Shown here piece after piece: positions 47,806-56,162 of a stretch of DNA of 59,168 bases (position 1 is its first letter; each line of letters begins with the position of its first letter). This DNA comes from a virus. The notes beneath the pieces were generated by a model. The model was given only the letters and a program-made list of their open reading frames with translations, ran no database searches and was not told the DNA's origin. Location of the stretch: IMG/VR virus record IMGVR_UViG_3300048837_000773, positions 1 through 59,168 of that record. One strand, 5' to 3'. The translations under genes were made by a program, and so were the position numbers.

Positions 47806-49178
47806 GCAGCGTGGTTTTTCGCGATCGCGGGTTCCTGGCCAAGCCGGTTGACGGCCTGGTCTTCGACGTGGAACGGTATTCCTGGAGCGCCAAGGGCGGA
47901 CCGTTTAAGGCGACGATAAAGGTCACCGGCGACCCGCTGAAAATGCGGGAAATGCTGACCTGGCTGCGCTATGCGGTGGAAATCTTTAATGATCGCGGAA
48001 AAGGCGTGTGGTGGGGGTACGTGGAATCGGTGGAGATTGCAGGGCGATATTTTACCCGGCGATCGACGCTGGATGGGTTGTATAACCGGGTCGCGGTGGC
48101 TTATACGAGCGTGGCGGTGGGGCAGGAGACAATCGGGGTACGGGGAACCACGGCATGGGCCGAGGATGCGGACAGCGTGCGCGAGTTTGGAAAGCGCGAG
48201 CTGCTGGACAGCTTTTCGGGCACGACGCAGACGGTTGCGGTCAATCTGCGGAACCGAAAACTGGCGAAGACGCGGTTCCCGAAGATCTTAAAGGTGCGTG
48301 AAACGATGCTGGCGCCTGGCCAGGAAGAAACGGCAACGATCACCTGCCGGGGGTGGTGGACCACGCTGGAATGGCAGTACTGCACGATCCCGACACGGCT
48401 GGCCATGGCTGCCTGGCAGTGGCGCGGCGCACGGCCGCCGCGGCCGGTGGGCGCCACTGCGGCCAACCTGGGACTGATGCAAACATTTTCGTTGACGGGA
48501 GCAACGAACGTGCTGCAGGTTGGTGTTTACGGTCGGAAAATAGGCAGCCCAACCGATAACCTGAGCCTGGCCATTTATTCGCTGACCAGCGACGTACCCA
48601 ATCAGTCGCTGGGAAGCGCGAATCTGAGCGGGGTATTGATCCAAAACACGAGCGCCGAGCTGTTGTTTACCTTCAGCTCGAACGTAGCGCTCAGCGCAAA
48701 TACCCAGTACGGCCTGGTGCTCAGCAGAAGCACCGGAGATATCGACGATTATTTCCTGATGCCGGTTGACGTACCCGGATACGGCGGCGGGATTTTGCGG
48801 CAGGGGAGCGGTTCGAGCTGGAGCACACTGGCGGGGGAATCGCTGGCATTCCGGATATACGCGAACGATATGCGGCCGACCAGCACACAGATGGAGAACA
48901 TCATTTCGACGTACGGGGAATTTATCAATACTGTGCGCGTGCTCAATGCGAGCGGGGTATCTTCGGACAGCTATCGAAACGGTACCTACTACGCCCTGGA
49001 TGAGATTGAAGACCTGATGGAGGCGGGAACGGCCAACAACCGGCGGCTGCTGGCCAACGTGGATATCTACCGGAACGTGGCCATCTATGAAGAACCAGCA
49101 GGGGAATGTTTACCGGGGGGATGGGATGCTGGATCCATCCACCTGCCCGTGCGGAATCTGGGTGAAGGACCGGGATGA
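47802..49178 (+). CDS. Tail-tip (Tal-like) protein, probably frameshifted
   Basis: This 458-aa protein is beta-rich with a Tal-like start (VVFRDRGFLAKPVDGLVFDVERYSW). Near the end it reads IYEEPAGECLPGGW..., but the +1 frame from 49101-49120 continues with a more protein-like sequence for 76 codons. A G-run (GGGG at 49101, GGGGGG at 49115) is the likely slip point. It is either a sequencing indel or real dual coding. Confidence 0.7.
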   Translation: MSSVVFRDRGFLAKPVDGLVFDVERYSWSAKGGPFKATIKVTGDPLKMREMLTWLRYAVEIFNDRGKGVWWGYVESVEIAGRYFTRRSTLDGLYNRVAVAYTSVAVGQETIGVRGTTAWAEDADSVREFGKRELLDSFSGTTQTVAVNLRNRKLAKTRFPKILKVRETMLAPGQEETATITCRGWWTTLEWQYCTIPTRLAMAAWQWRGARPPRPVGATAANLGLMQTFSLTGATNVLQVGVYGRKIGSPTDNLSLAIYSLTSDVPNQSLGSANLSGVLIQNTSAELLFTFSSNVALSANTQYGLVLSRSTGDIDDYFLMPVDVPGYGGGILRQGSGSSWSTLAGESLAFRIYANDMRPTSTQMENIISTYGEFINTVRVLNASGVSSDSYRNGTYYALDEIEDLMEAGTANNRRLLANVDIYRNVAIYEEPAGECLPGGWDAGSIHLPVRNLGEGPG

Positions 49179-49332
49179 GCCGGCGTACACCAACGCCGGG
49201 CCGTTTTCCTGGAATGAGCCGGTATTTCTTGAGGAGTGCGAATACGAAGAACAGACACGCCGGCTGACGCCCAAGTGGCTGGAAGAGTTGGACATTATGC
49301 AGGAAATTGGAGGAGGGATCAAAGATGGCTAG
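49087..49332 (+). CDS. Overlapping +1 frame of the tail-tip protein end
   Basis: This 81-aa frame (MKNQQGNVYRGDG...) has no ribosome site before its ATG. Its Cys-containing, Trp-rich sequence (CPCGIWVKDRDEP; WNEPVFLEECEYEEQ) looks like the true C-terminus of the tail-tip protein. If joined, the product is about 510 aa. As a separate gene it is doubtful. Confidence 0.45.
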   Translation: MKNQQGNVYRGDGMLDPSTCPCGIWVKDRDEPAYTNAGPFSWNEPVFLEECEYEEQTRRLTPKWLEELDIMQEIGGGIKDG

Positions 49333-50998
49333 AGGGCATACGAATACCAGAGAGATGCGCAAGCACCAGCCATTTTTGGCGCAGATGGCTGGGAACGTTA
49401 CGGTTGATACGACTGCTGAGACGAACCAGGAGCTGACGGATCACATCGCGGCGACGGCCGCGTTTGGCCATAGTGCGGGTGTAGGGCTGCATACGCACCA
49501 GGCGCCGATCGAGGGGGGGCTGCTGGATCATGGGCTGGCGCTAAGTGGCCTTGAAGATGACGATCACCTGCAGTATTTCCGGGTAGATGGAGTGCGGGGT
49601 ATGTCGGGACACGTGCTGCCGACGCTGCCAGATACGTATGATTTGGGCAGCTCGACGCTGCTGTGGCGAAAGGGCTGGCTGAGCGAGATGGACGCGGTCC
49701 TGTTTGCCGAAAACACGATCAGTGTGATTGGCGGGTGGTTCTACATCACGAAGGACCAGGGCGCGCTGGTCGCAGCGCTGCCCGCGGCGGCGGTCACCTA
49801 CGATTTTGGCAAGACGATGACGCCGAACGATTTTGTGGTGTTCCGGGCGGCGCTGATGGTCGAGTACATCCGGATTGGGACGCTGGTGAGCGGCACCACC
49901 TACAACATTACTCGGAACCTGGATGGGACCGGGGCGAATGACTGGCCTGCGGGGGCGGTCTACGCGGTGCTGGGCGCGCCTGGCCAGGGGCGGATCGAGC
50001 TCAACGCCTACGACACTCCACGGATCAGCATCATCGAGCAGGGCGCAACCTACAATGCGCAGACGGAGCGGATCCGGCTCGGCGACCTGGCGGCCTGGCA
50101 GGCGGCCGGGCTGACCGGATACGGGATGGCGATGGGCGATTTTGCTGGCGGGGAGTACCTGTACTACACCTCTGGCAGCGGGCTGGTTATCCGGGGGACT
50201 GTGCGCGCGGATGATGGGTACCTGGGTAACCTGACCATCAGCGGCACCATGCGGACCGGGGTCAGCCCGAATCCGCGGATCGAGTTATCGGGCTCGCAAC
50301 TGGCGGGATACAGCAATGCGGCAACAAGGCAGTTCTGGCTGAACGCCAGTGACGGAAAGGCGTATGCCGGCCTTGGAAACATCGTTTTAGACAGTACGGG
50401 AATAACGGTGTACGGACACTCCGTCGACTTTTTCCGAGATTCATCGCAATCGATTCATGGTTGGCTTGTGATGGAGGATCGGGAAGCGTCTAATATGCTC
50501 AACCTGGTTCGGTATGGAGGATTTTCAAACCAATACACCCGTATTGGCCTTACGGGTACCGATATCCGCTTTTATCTGGATGATTCTGAGGTGGCCACCC
50601 TCACGTCTACCGGCTTTCCAAGGTTCGTGCCGATTGATCCCCCGATCACATCATCGACTTTCAACGGTAATGCATTCAGCACTACCGGAAAAACCGCCAT
50701 TACGGTTTCTACAGCGTTCTCAGGGGTGCCTTCGAATGCCAAGGCGCTGTACTGCCGGGTTAGCGTCCGCGATAGCGGGTCGGCCAACAACGCCAATGTA
50801 TGGTTTGGCCTGTCATCGAACACCACTGGGGGCGTCTTCCATATCGGCGTAAGCCCGCGCGGACTTCCGAACGACTACTACTCTGAGGAAGACGGGATTT
50901 GCCCGGTAACAGCCAACGGGCTCATTTATTACCAGGTTAGCGCATCCGGCACCGCCACGATGGACGTGGTGATCACCGTTTGCGGCTATTTTATCTAG
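49325..50998 (+). CDS. Tail fibre / baseplate protein
   Basis: This 557-aa protein has an ATG after GGAGGAGGGATCAAAG. The N-terminal part has YDLGSSTLLWRKGWLSEMDAVLFAENTISVIGG, usual for baseplate-attached fibres, then repetitive beta segments and a C-terminal beta domain. It is likely part of host recognition. Confidence 0.75.
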   Translation: MARGHTNTREMRKHQPFLAQMAGNVTVDTTAETNQELTDHIAATAAFGHSAGVGLHTHQAPIEGGLLDHGLALSGLEDDDHLQYFRVDGVRGMSGHVLPTLPDTYDLGSSTLLWRKGWLSEMDAVLFAENTISVIGGWFYITKDQGALVAALPAAAVTYDFGKTMTPNDFVVFRAALMVEYIRIGTLVSGTTYNITRNLDGTGANDWPAGAVYAVLGAPGQGRIELNAYDTPRISIIEQGATYNAQTERIRLGDLAAWQAAGLTGYGMAMGDFAGGEYLYYTSGSGLVIRGTVRADDGYLGNLTISGTMRTGVSPNPRIELSGSQLAGYSNAATRQFWLNASDGKAYAGLGNIVLDSTGITVYGHSVDFFRDSSQSIHGWLVMEDREASNMLNLVRYGGFSNQYTRIGLTGTDIRFYLDDSEVATLTSTGFPRFVPIDPPITSSTFNGNAFSTTGKTAITVSTAFSGVPSNAKALYCRVSVRDSGSANNANVWFGLSSNTTGGVFHIGVSPRGLPNDYYSEEDGICPVTANGLIYYQVSASGTATMDVVITVCGYFI

Positions 50999-51005
50999 GA
51001 GGCAT

Positions 51006-51206
51006 ATGAGCGAGAACATCACACAGGCCAGGGACCGGTACATCCAGCAGCGCGAGCAGGCGCTGGCGCGACAGCACGAGCTGGAGAAGGAGCTGGTGCG
51101 GGTGCAACAGCTCACCATCGCGTTGAGCGGGGCCATCGAAGCCCTGGACGCGCTGCTGCAGGAAGGGCGGGTGCAGCAGGAAAACAGAACCGATAAGACA
51201 AGTTAG
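51006..51206 (+). CDS. 66-aa coiled-coil protein
   Basis: The ATG follows AGGAGGCAT. Almost the whole length is a single coiled coil (ARDRYIQQREQALARQHELEKE). It probably trimerises with fibre or lysin proteins. The stop lies in the right arm of a palindrome. Confidence 0.65.
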   Translation: MSENITQARDRYIQQREQALARQHELEKELVRVQQLTIALSGAIEALDALLQEGRVQQENRTDKTS

Positions 51207-51209
51207 CGG
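51190..51209. repeat. Dispersed palindrome copy (CCGATAA / TTAGCGG)
   Basis: The spacer is 6 nt. The right arm runs into TAGGAGG, the ribosome site of the glycosidase gene. Confidence 0.7.
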
Positions 51210-51220
51210 TAGGAGGCGGT

Positions 51221-52948
51221 ATGGCTGGATTTGGCGAGAAGGCGATTTTTGTTTGGAACAATGAGAAGATCAACAAAAACGCGGCGGTGGTCACATCGCT
51301 GTTGGCAAATGCTGGCTTCGAGGCAGCGCACCTGCACGCGGTTAATGTATGGACCTGGAAGACGGCTTCGCGCCTGGCGCTGGTCCAGACACTGCGTGCG
51401 GCCGGAATCCAGGCGTATGGATCGGCGGGTGTATATGGATATAAGCCAGAGGAGGAGGGGCGCCTGGCGGGGGAGCTGGTACGCGATTTGGGCCTGGCCG
51501 GGTTTATCTTCGACGCCGAAGGTATCTTCGACGCTCAACCTACGGCCGCGGCGAACGCGATCACGATGCTCAGGGCATACAAGCAGGTGACAAGCCAGCC
51601 GGCCGCCTGGTGCTGGTGGCCGTTCTACAAAAACCCGTACCCGCCTTTTCAATCGTACCATCCGGTAGAAGTACTCAAGGCCGCGATGCGGATCGCGGAC
51701 GTGGGTATGCCAATGGCGTACTGGTCGTGGGGGGATACGGCGCCGGACGCGGTGCGCTACCTGAATGCTGTGTGGCCACAGTGGAGGGCGGTTACGAATA
51801 AGCCGCTGGTGATCGCCGGGCGGGCGTGCGTTGGCGACGGCGGGACCGCGCGGCCGGCGGCGATGCTGGCGTTTGAGGCGCGGGCGCGCGAACTGGGCGC
51901 AATCGGGATGACCTGGTGGTCGATGGAGCACGCGCTCGACAAGGTGAATCTGCCTGGCGTATGGGAAGCGCTTGGCCAGACAATGCAAATGGGAAAAGGC
52001 GGAGGAGGTGTACCGGTGGTGGAGAATCACTACAAAAAAACGGCAATGGGGCTGATTACAAAGAAGCCCGGGTGGACAAATAAAGAATTTGCGTTCATCG
52101 TTGGGGAAGCGGGGGAATCGTGGTACAAGCCTAACCCGGATCTGAAGGCAATCGAGGAGCAGGCAGCGGCAGAGGGGAAACCGTTCCTGGCGCTGTACCG
52201 TTTCAGTGTCGATTTCTACATCCGGCAGCAGTACCCGATGGACGTGGATCTGTGGCCTACCCTGGCGCAGGATGAGCCATACCAGATGTGCATCCGCGCG
52301 ATCGGAAACCGGAACGTGAAGGCGGTGATCGTCGAGGTGACAAACGAGAAGAATCACGATGGCAAGGAGCAAGACAAGGACTGGATCTCGTTTGCATCGA
52401 AGATCTTCCTCGGGCGTGTGGGGGATTGGCTGGCGCGGAATAAGCCCGGTGTGCCATTGCTGCTGGCCAGCTCGAACGAGTTTATCCAGAGTAAGGCGCC
52501 GAATATGAACATCTGGGCGCATACCTACGCGAGCTGCATCACGCAGCCGGCGCAATTGGCGCTGCTGGATGAGAGCTTCCCGGGCAGAACCGATAAGCCA
52601 AATTATCTGGGGAACTCGGATGGGTGGAAGTTTTGGGCGCATTACACCTTCAAAAGTAACGGGGACCGCCTGGCGATCTTCAACGGGGACCGGGCAGCGC
52701 TGGAGCGCTGGCTGAAGGTGGAAAACGGACAGGAGCCTGAGAAGCCGGGAGAACCGGAGAAGCCGCCTGTACCAACGCCGGATCCAGAGCTTGAAAAAGC
52801 GGTGAAGGCGTTGACGGATAGAACCGCGGCGCTGGGACAGGAAATCCAGGCGTTGAATGGAAAGATCGAGGGAATCGGGCAACGGCTGGCGGCGCTGGAA
52901 TCGCGCTACCAGGCGCATACACACAAGATTACGGTCGAAAAGCCGTAA
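51221..52948 (+). CDS. Two-domain glycosidase-like lysin or virion hydrolase
   Basis: This 575-aa protein has two barrel-type halves: residues about 5-265 (IFVWNNEKINKNAAVVTSLL; FIFDAEGIFD) and about 285-495 (FLALYRFSVDFYIRQQYPMDVD; WISFASKIFLGRVGDWLA). A Pro-Glu linker (PEKPGEPEKPPVPTPDPE) and a coiled coil ending HTHKITVEKP follow. The second half resembles GH25-type lysozymes. It may be the endolysin or a tail-bound cell-wall enzyme. Confidence 0.7.
   Translation: MAGFGEKAIFVWNNEKINKNAAVVTSLLANAGFEAAHLHAVNVWTWKTASRLALVQTLRAAGIQAYGSAGVYGYKPEEEGRLAGELVRDLGLAGFIFDAEGIFDAQPTAAANAITMLRAYKQVTSQPAAWCWWPFYKNPYPPFQSYHPVEVLKAAMRIADVGMPMAYWSWGDTAPDAVRYLNAVWPQWRAVTNKPLVIAGRACVGDGGTARPAAMLAFEARARELGAIGMTWWSMEHALDKVNLPGVWEALGQTMQMGKGGGGVPVVENHYKKTAMGLITKKPGWTNKEFAFIVGEAGESWYKPNPDLKAIEEQAAAEGKPFLALYRFSVDFYIRQQYPMDVDLWPTLAQDEPYQMCIRAIGNRNVKAVIVEVTNEKNHDGKEQDKDWISFASKIFLGRVGDWLARNKPGVPLLLASSNEFIQSKAPNMNIWAHTYASCITQPAQLALLDESFPGRTDKPNYLGNSDGWKFWAHYTFKSNGDRLAIFNGDRAALERWLKVENGQEPEKPGEPEKPPVPTPDPELEKAVKALTDRTAALGQEIQALNGKIEGIGQRLAALESRYQAHTHKITVEKP
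52590..52609. repeat. Dispersed palindrome copy in the lysin gene
   Basis: CCGATAA, a 6-nt spacer, TTATCTG. It is in coding sequence. Confidence 0.55.
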
Positions 52949-52960
52949 AGGGAGGGGATG

Positions 52961-53512
52961 ATGGCACAGTATTCTGAAACGCTTCGCAATGCCATGGTAG
53001 GCGTGTTCGAAAGTGCGATCGGGGCAAGTCCGGCACTTGTTGTTCGCAGCGGCGCCATGCCGGCAAACTGCGCAGCGACGGCAACCGGCAGCGTGCTGGT
53101 AACAATCAACCTGGCGGCCGATTGGATGAGCGCGCCATCCGGCGGGTCGGTACAGATGAACGGCACACCAGAAGACACGTCTGCGGATGGGACCGGTCTG
53201 GCCGGGTATTACCGTATTAATCAGGGCGCTACCTGCCACGAACAGGGGCTGGTGGCGGAAACCTGGCTGGGCAGCAAAGCATACCTGGCTGGGCAGCAGG
53301 TGAGCAACGATAGCGGCAGATGCTATCGCTGCATTACTGCCGGGACCAGCGCGGCGTCCGGTGGTCCGACCGGCACCGGGGCCAACATCGCGGATAATAC
53401 GGCAGCCTGGCAGTACGTTGGCCTGGTCGATATGACCATCGCCAACACCAGCATCAACGCTGGCCAGCCGGTGACCATTACGCAATGGCAAGTTACCGCG
53501 CCGGGGGCATAG
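52961..53512 (+). CDS. Virion structural protein with carbohydrate-binding-like module
   Basis: This 183-aa protein has the stretch KAYLAGQQVSNDSGRCYRC followed by GTSAASGGPTGTGANIADNTAAWQYVG (residues about 108-155), a module repeated in many phage tail proteins. The N-terminus is an Ala/Gly-rich structural domain. It belongs to the tail/baseplate set. Confidence 0.7.
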   Translation: MAQYSETLRNAMVGVFESAIGASPALVVRSGAMPANCAATATGSVLVTINLAADWMSAPSGGSVQMNGTPEDTSADGTGLAGYYRINQGATCHEQGLVAETWLGSKAYLAGQQVSNDSGRCYRCITAGTSAASGGPTGTGANIADNTAAWQYVGLVDMTIANTSINAGQPVTITQWQVTAPGA

Positions 53513-53569
53513 AGACAATCGGGAGCGGGGGCCGGGATCGGCCTCCGCTCCACCAAACAAGGATGGGCT

Positions 53570-55834
53570 ATGGCAAACCGCGCGGCAGAGATTAGAGCAA
53601 CAGTGCAGAGCCAGTCCCCCGGCGCCGTGGTGACCGCACGGGGACGTAACTGGATTGAGCACGCGCTGGTCGATGGTCGGCGCGTGCTCGACGCCGGCCT
53701 CGGGCCGCTCCACGTTGCCGGGACTGAGACAGAGATCGATACGGCCTGGCGGGCCACAACCGGCGCGTGGCAGTACCAGATGGTGCTGGCCGACTACAAC
53801 GCCTACGCCCGTAGCCAGCTAAATGCGGGTGACACGGTACAGTACCGCGACCCAGGGAGCGGCGAGACCGTCACATTCCAACCATTGGCGCTAAATTGGG
53901 TCAACGAGGTTGGTTCGCGGCAGCAGATCACGCAACCGCAGAGCGTGATGGCGACGGTTGCCGATGACGTGCTGCGGTGGCAAAACGGGTATGGCGCTGG
54001 ACGGCATTTTCGGTGGCAGGCGCAAAGTGCGCGGCTGCAGAAGCTATTGACGATCGACAGCGCGGCCAACTTGCCTGCTCCAGCAGCATGGCTAACGGGG
54101 ACGAGGTGGCTGGAGCTTGAATTTATCGTTAAATTTTCGGCAGGGATTGATCCCTGGCTGGATGGGGTTAAATGGTCGCGCGGCACGACGCCAGTACGGA
54201 CGGCCAACCGTGTCGAGTTCCGCTCCATTGCCAGCGGAGCCGCGCTGTGGCACCTGGACTACCCGCGCGCCTGGGACAGCGCGGGGAATGAGGTTGTTGG
54301 GCAGTACGAGTTACGCAGGCAGTCGAGCAGTTACTACATCACCGTGCGCGTGCCGCAGGCATGGCTGCAGTCGGCTGTGTACCCTGTGTACATCGACCCG
54401 ACGATTGAGGTGTCGGTGAGTGCGGGCAGCAACGACGGCCATTGGTGGGAGGGCACCACCGATTTTGATGCTGACTCCTCATATATGCTCGTCGGCAACG
54501 GGAACCAATGGGGGCGGGGGGCGATGAACGGCTTTGCACGCTTTGTAGGGTTGGCTGGCCTGCAAGGCATGACCGTGGACAGCGCTTACCTGCGTTACAC
54601 GGCTAATGAGTCGTTTAGCACAGCGACCTGTCGTATTCGGATACGGGCTGTGGCGGCGGATAATCCCGCTGCGCCAACCAGCTACGCTCAGGCCGAGGGC
54701 GCAACGCGCACCACGGCCTACGTGGACTGGTCGGTGCCTGCGGACGTCAACAACGTCGCAAAAAACAGCCCAGACATTGCCGCTGTGGTGCAGGAGGTGG
54801 TCAACCGCTCGGGATTCGGCGGCGCACTCATCGTCTACCTCGAAGATAACGCTTCTGACAACAACGCCAGGAGGTACGTTGGCCCGTACGACTGGTCGGC
54901 TACCAATGCGCCGTTGCTGCACATAGAGTACTCGGAGGGATTGCCAGAGGGGATTAGCGCATCAGTCACACAAATGGTCCCGACCTTTTCCATGAGCAGC
55001 ACGGGACGCGTGGGCGCTAGAGGATCTGTGGCTTCTATAATCCGTAGACCGGGCGCTTCCAGCGCCGCAGCGCCTCGGGTAACTGGGTTTGCTCAGGGAA
55101 CAATGCAGATCGTCGCCACCAGCAAAGCAGTCCAGGTTCGCGCAAACGGATCCCGGGCCGTGGTCCTGACTCGGCCAGCAAACACGAATATGGCGGCAAC
55201 GCGGGTTCATGTTTCTGCGGCGCCAGGATCCGTCCAGAGGATGAATACCAGCGCTGCTGCCCAGGTGGCCGCTGGCGGATCACGGACCACCGTTTTCCAA
55301 ATTCAAACCCTGGCAGGTGGAGGGGTGCAGATACGCGGGTCTGCGGAAGCGGTTTTAAGGTTCGTCCTGGCTGCGGCTGGAACGGTGGGAGAACCAGGTG
55401 AAACAATCACAGGGCAGATCCACCGAGTGCTGGAGAAACTCGATACGAGTTACCGCGTGCAATTGGGCGCGCCTGCATTGACCAATCAGGCGATTCACGC
55501 ATCCAGCAGCAGCAGGACAGCCCAGGTCAAGACGTTCGGCAGGACGACCATTGAAAGGGTTATGGCGGAGATGGAATCCACCGCATCCGCTGGCGTGCAG
55601 GTCACTGGATGGCTGGTAGAGGAGCAGGGATTTGAACGAGATCGCACGATGCAGGCGGGGGTTTCAGGGTACCTGGCCTATACGATTGCGAAATTGCTCA
55701 AGGCTGCGGTGGCGCGCGCGGGAGCGTTTGGGCCCAATGCGCAGCTCGTTTTGACTATCGTCGAGCCCGTCATGCTGGCGGTCATGGAACAACAAGAAAC
55801 GACGCTCCATTTGAGCGAAAGCGAGGGTCAATGA
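53570..55834 (+). CDS. Large tail fibre-like structural protein
   Basis: This 754-aa protein has an N-terminal DNRLRE-like beta domain: VDSAYLRYTANESFSTATCRIRIR, then VVNRSGFGGALIVYLEDN (about residues 345-440). A variable Thr/Ser-rich repeat region (about 470-680) and a helical end follow. The repeats suggest a receptor-contact region. Confidence 0.7.
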   Translation: MANRAAEIRATVQSQSPGAVVTARGRNWIEHALVDGRRVLDAGLGPLHVAGTETEIDTAWRATTGAWQYQMVLADYNAYARSQLNAGDTVQYRDPGSGETVTFQPLALNWVNEVGSRQQITQPQSVMATVADDVLRWQNGYGAGRHFRWQAQSARLQKLLTIDSAANLPAPAAWLTGTRWLELEFIVKFSAGIDPWLDGVKWSRGTTPVRTANRVEFRSIASGAALWHLDYPRAWDSAGNEVVGQYELRRQSSSYYITVRVPQAWLQSAVYPVYIDPTIEVSVSAGSNDGHWWEGTTDFDADSSYMLVGNGNQWGRGAMNGFARFVGLAGLQGMTVDSAYLRYTANESFSTATCRIRIRAVAADNPAAPTSYAQAEGATRTTAYVDWSVPADVNNVAKNSPDIAAVVQEVVNRSGFGGALIVYLEDNASDNNARRYVGPYDWSATNAPLLHIEYSEGLPEGISASVTQMVPTFSMSSTGRVGARGSVASIIRRPGASSAAAPRVTGFAQGTMQIVATSKAVQVRANGSRAVVLTRPANTNMAATRVHVSAAPGSVQRMNTSAAAQVAAGGSRTTVFQIQTLAGGGVQIRGSAEAVLRFVLAAAGTVGEPGETITGQIHRVLEKLDTSYRVQLGAPALTNQAIHASSSSRTAQVKTFGRTTIERVMAEMESTASAGVQVTGWLVEEQGFERDRTMQAGVSGYLAYTIAKLLKAAVARAGAFGPNAQLVLTIVEPVMLAVMEQQETTLHLSESEGQ

Positions 55835-56118
55835 AGATCAATACGTATGACGTGGGAGATAGGCCAAAAATCACGGGGCAGTTTTACCGTGAGGGAGAAC
55901 TGGTAGATCCCGACTCGGTGGCAGCTACTGTGAGAGATCCGGCCGGCATGGTCACCACGCTGGAAGTAGGCACGGGGCTGGAGCGCGTATCGGTTGGAAC
56001 GTACAGCTTCACAATCGACATCACTGCCAGCGGTACCTGGTTTTATCGGCTTGCCGGCAGTGGCGCACACCAGGCGGCAGCGGAGGGAGCTTTCCGAGTG
56101 CGGCCAAGTCGCGTTTAA
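55831..56118 (+). CDS. Small Ig-like structural protein
   Basis: This 95-aa protein overlaps the previous gene by 4 bases. It is a single beta-sandwich (DVGDRPKITGQFYREGELVD; GTYSFTIDITASGTWFYRLAG). It is probably a fibre tip or decoration. Confidence 0.65.
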   Translation: MKINTYDVGDRPKITGQFYREGELVDPDSVAATVRDPAGMVTTLEVGTGLERVSVGTYSFTIDITASGTWFYRLAGSGAHQAAAEGAFRVRPSRV

Positions 56119-56124
56119 TCGCGG

Positions 56125-56144
56125 CTGATAACGGTACTTATCGG
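56125..56144. repeat. Dispersed palindrome copy (CTGATAA / TTATCGG)
   Basis: The spacer is 6 nt. It is intergenic, 18 bases before the phosphoesterase start. Confidence 0.78.
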
Positions 56145-56162
56145 TACAGAAATGGGGGAACA

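Noticed and set aside
51203-53713. Minus-strand open frame of 836 aa
   Set aside because: It lies opposite the lysin and fibre genes and is Arg/His/Pro-rich, typical of a shadow frame.
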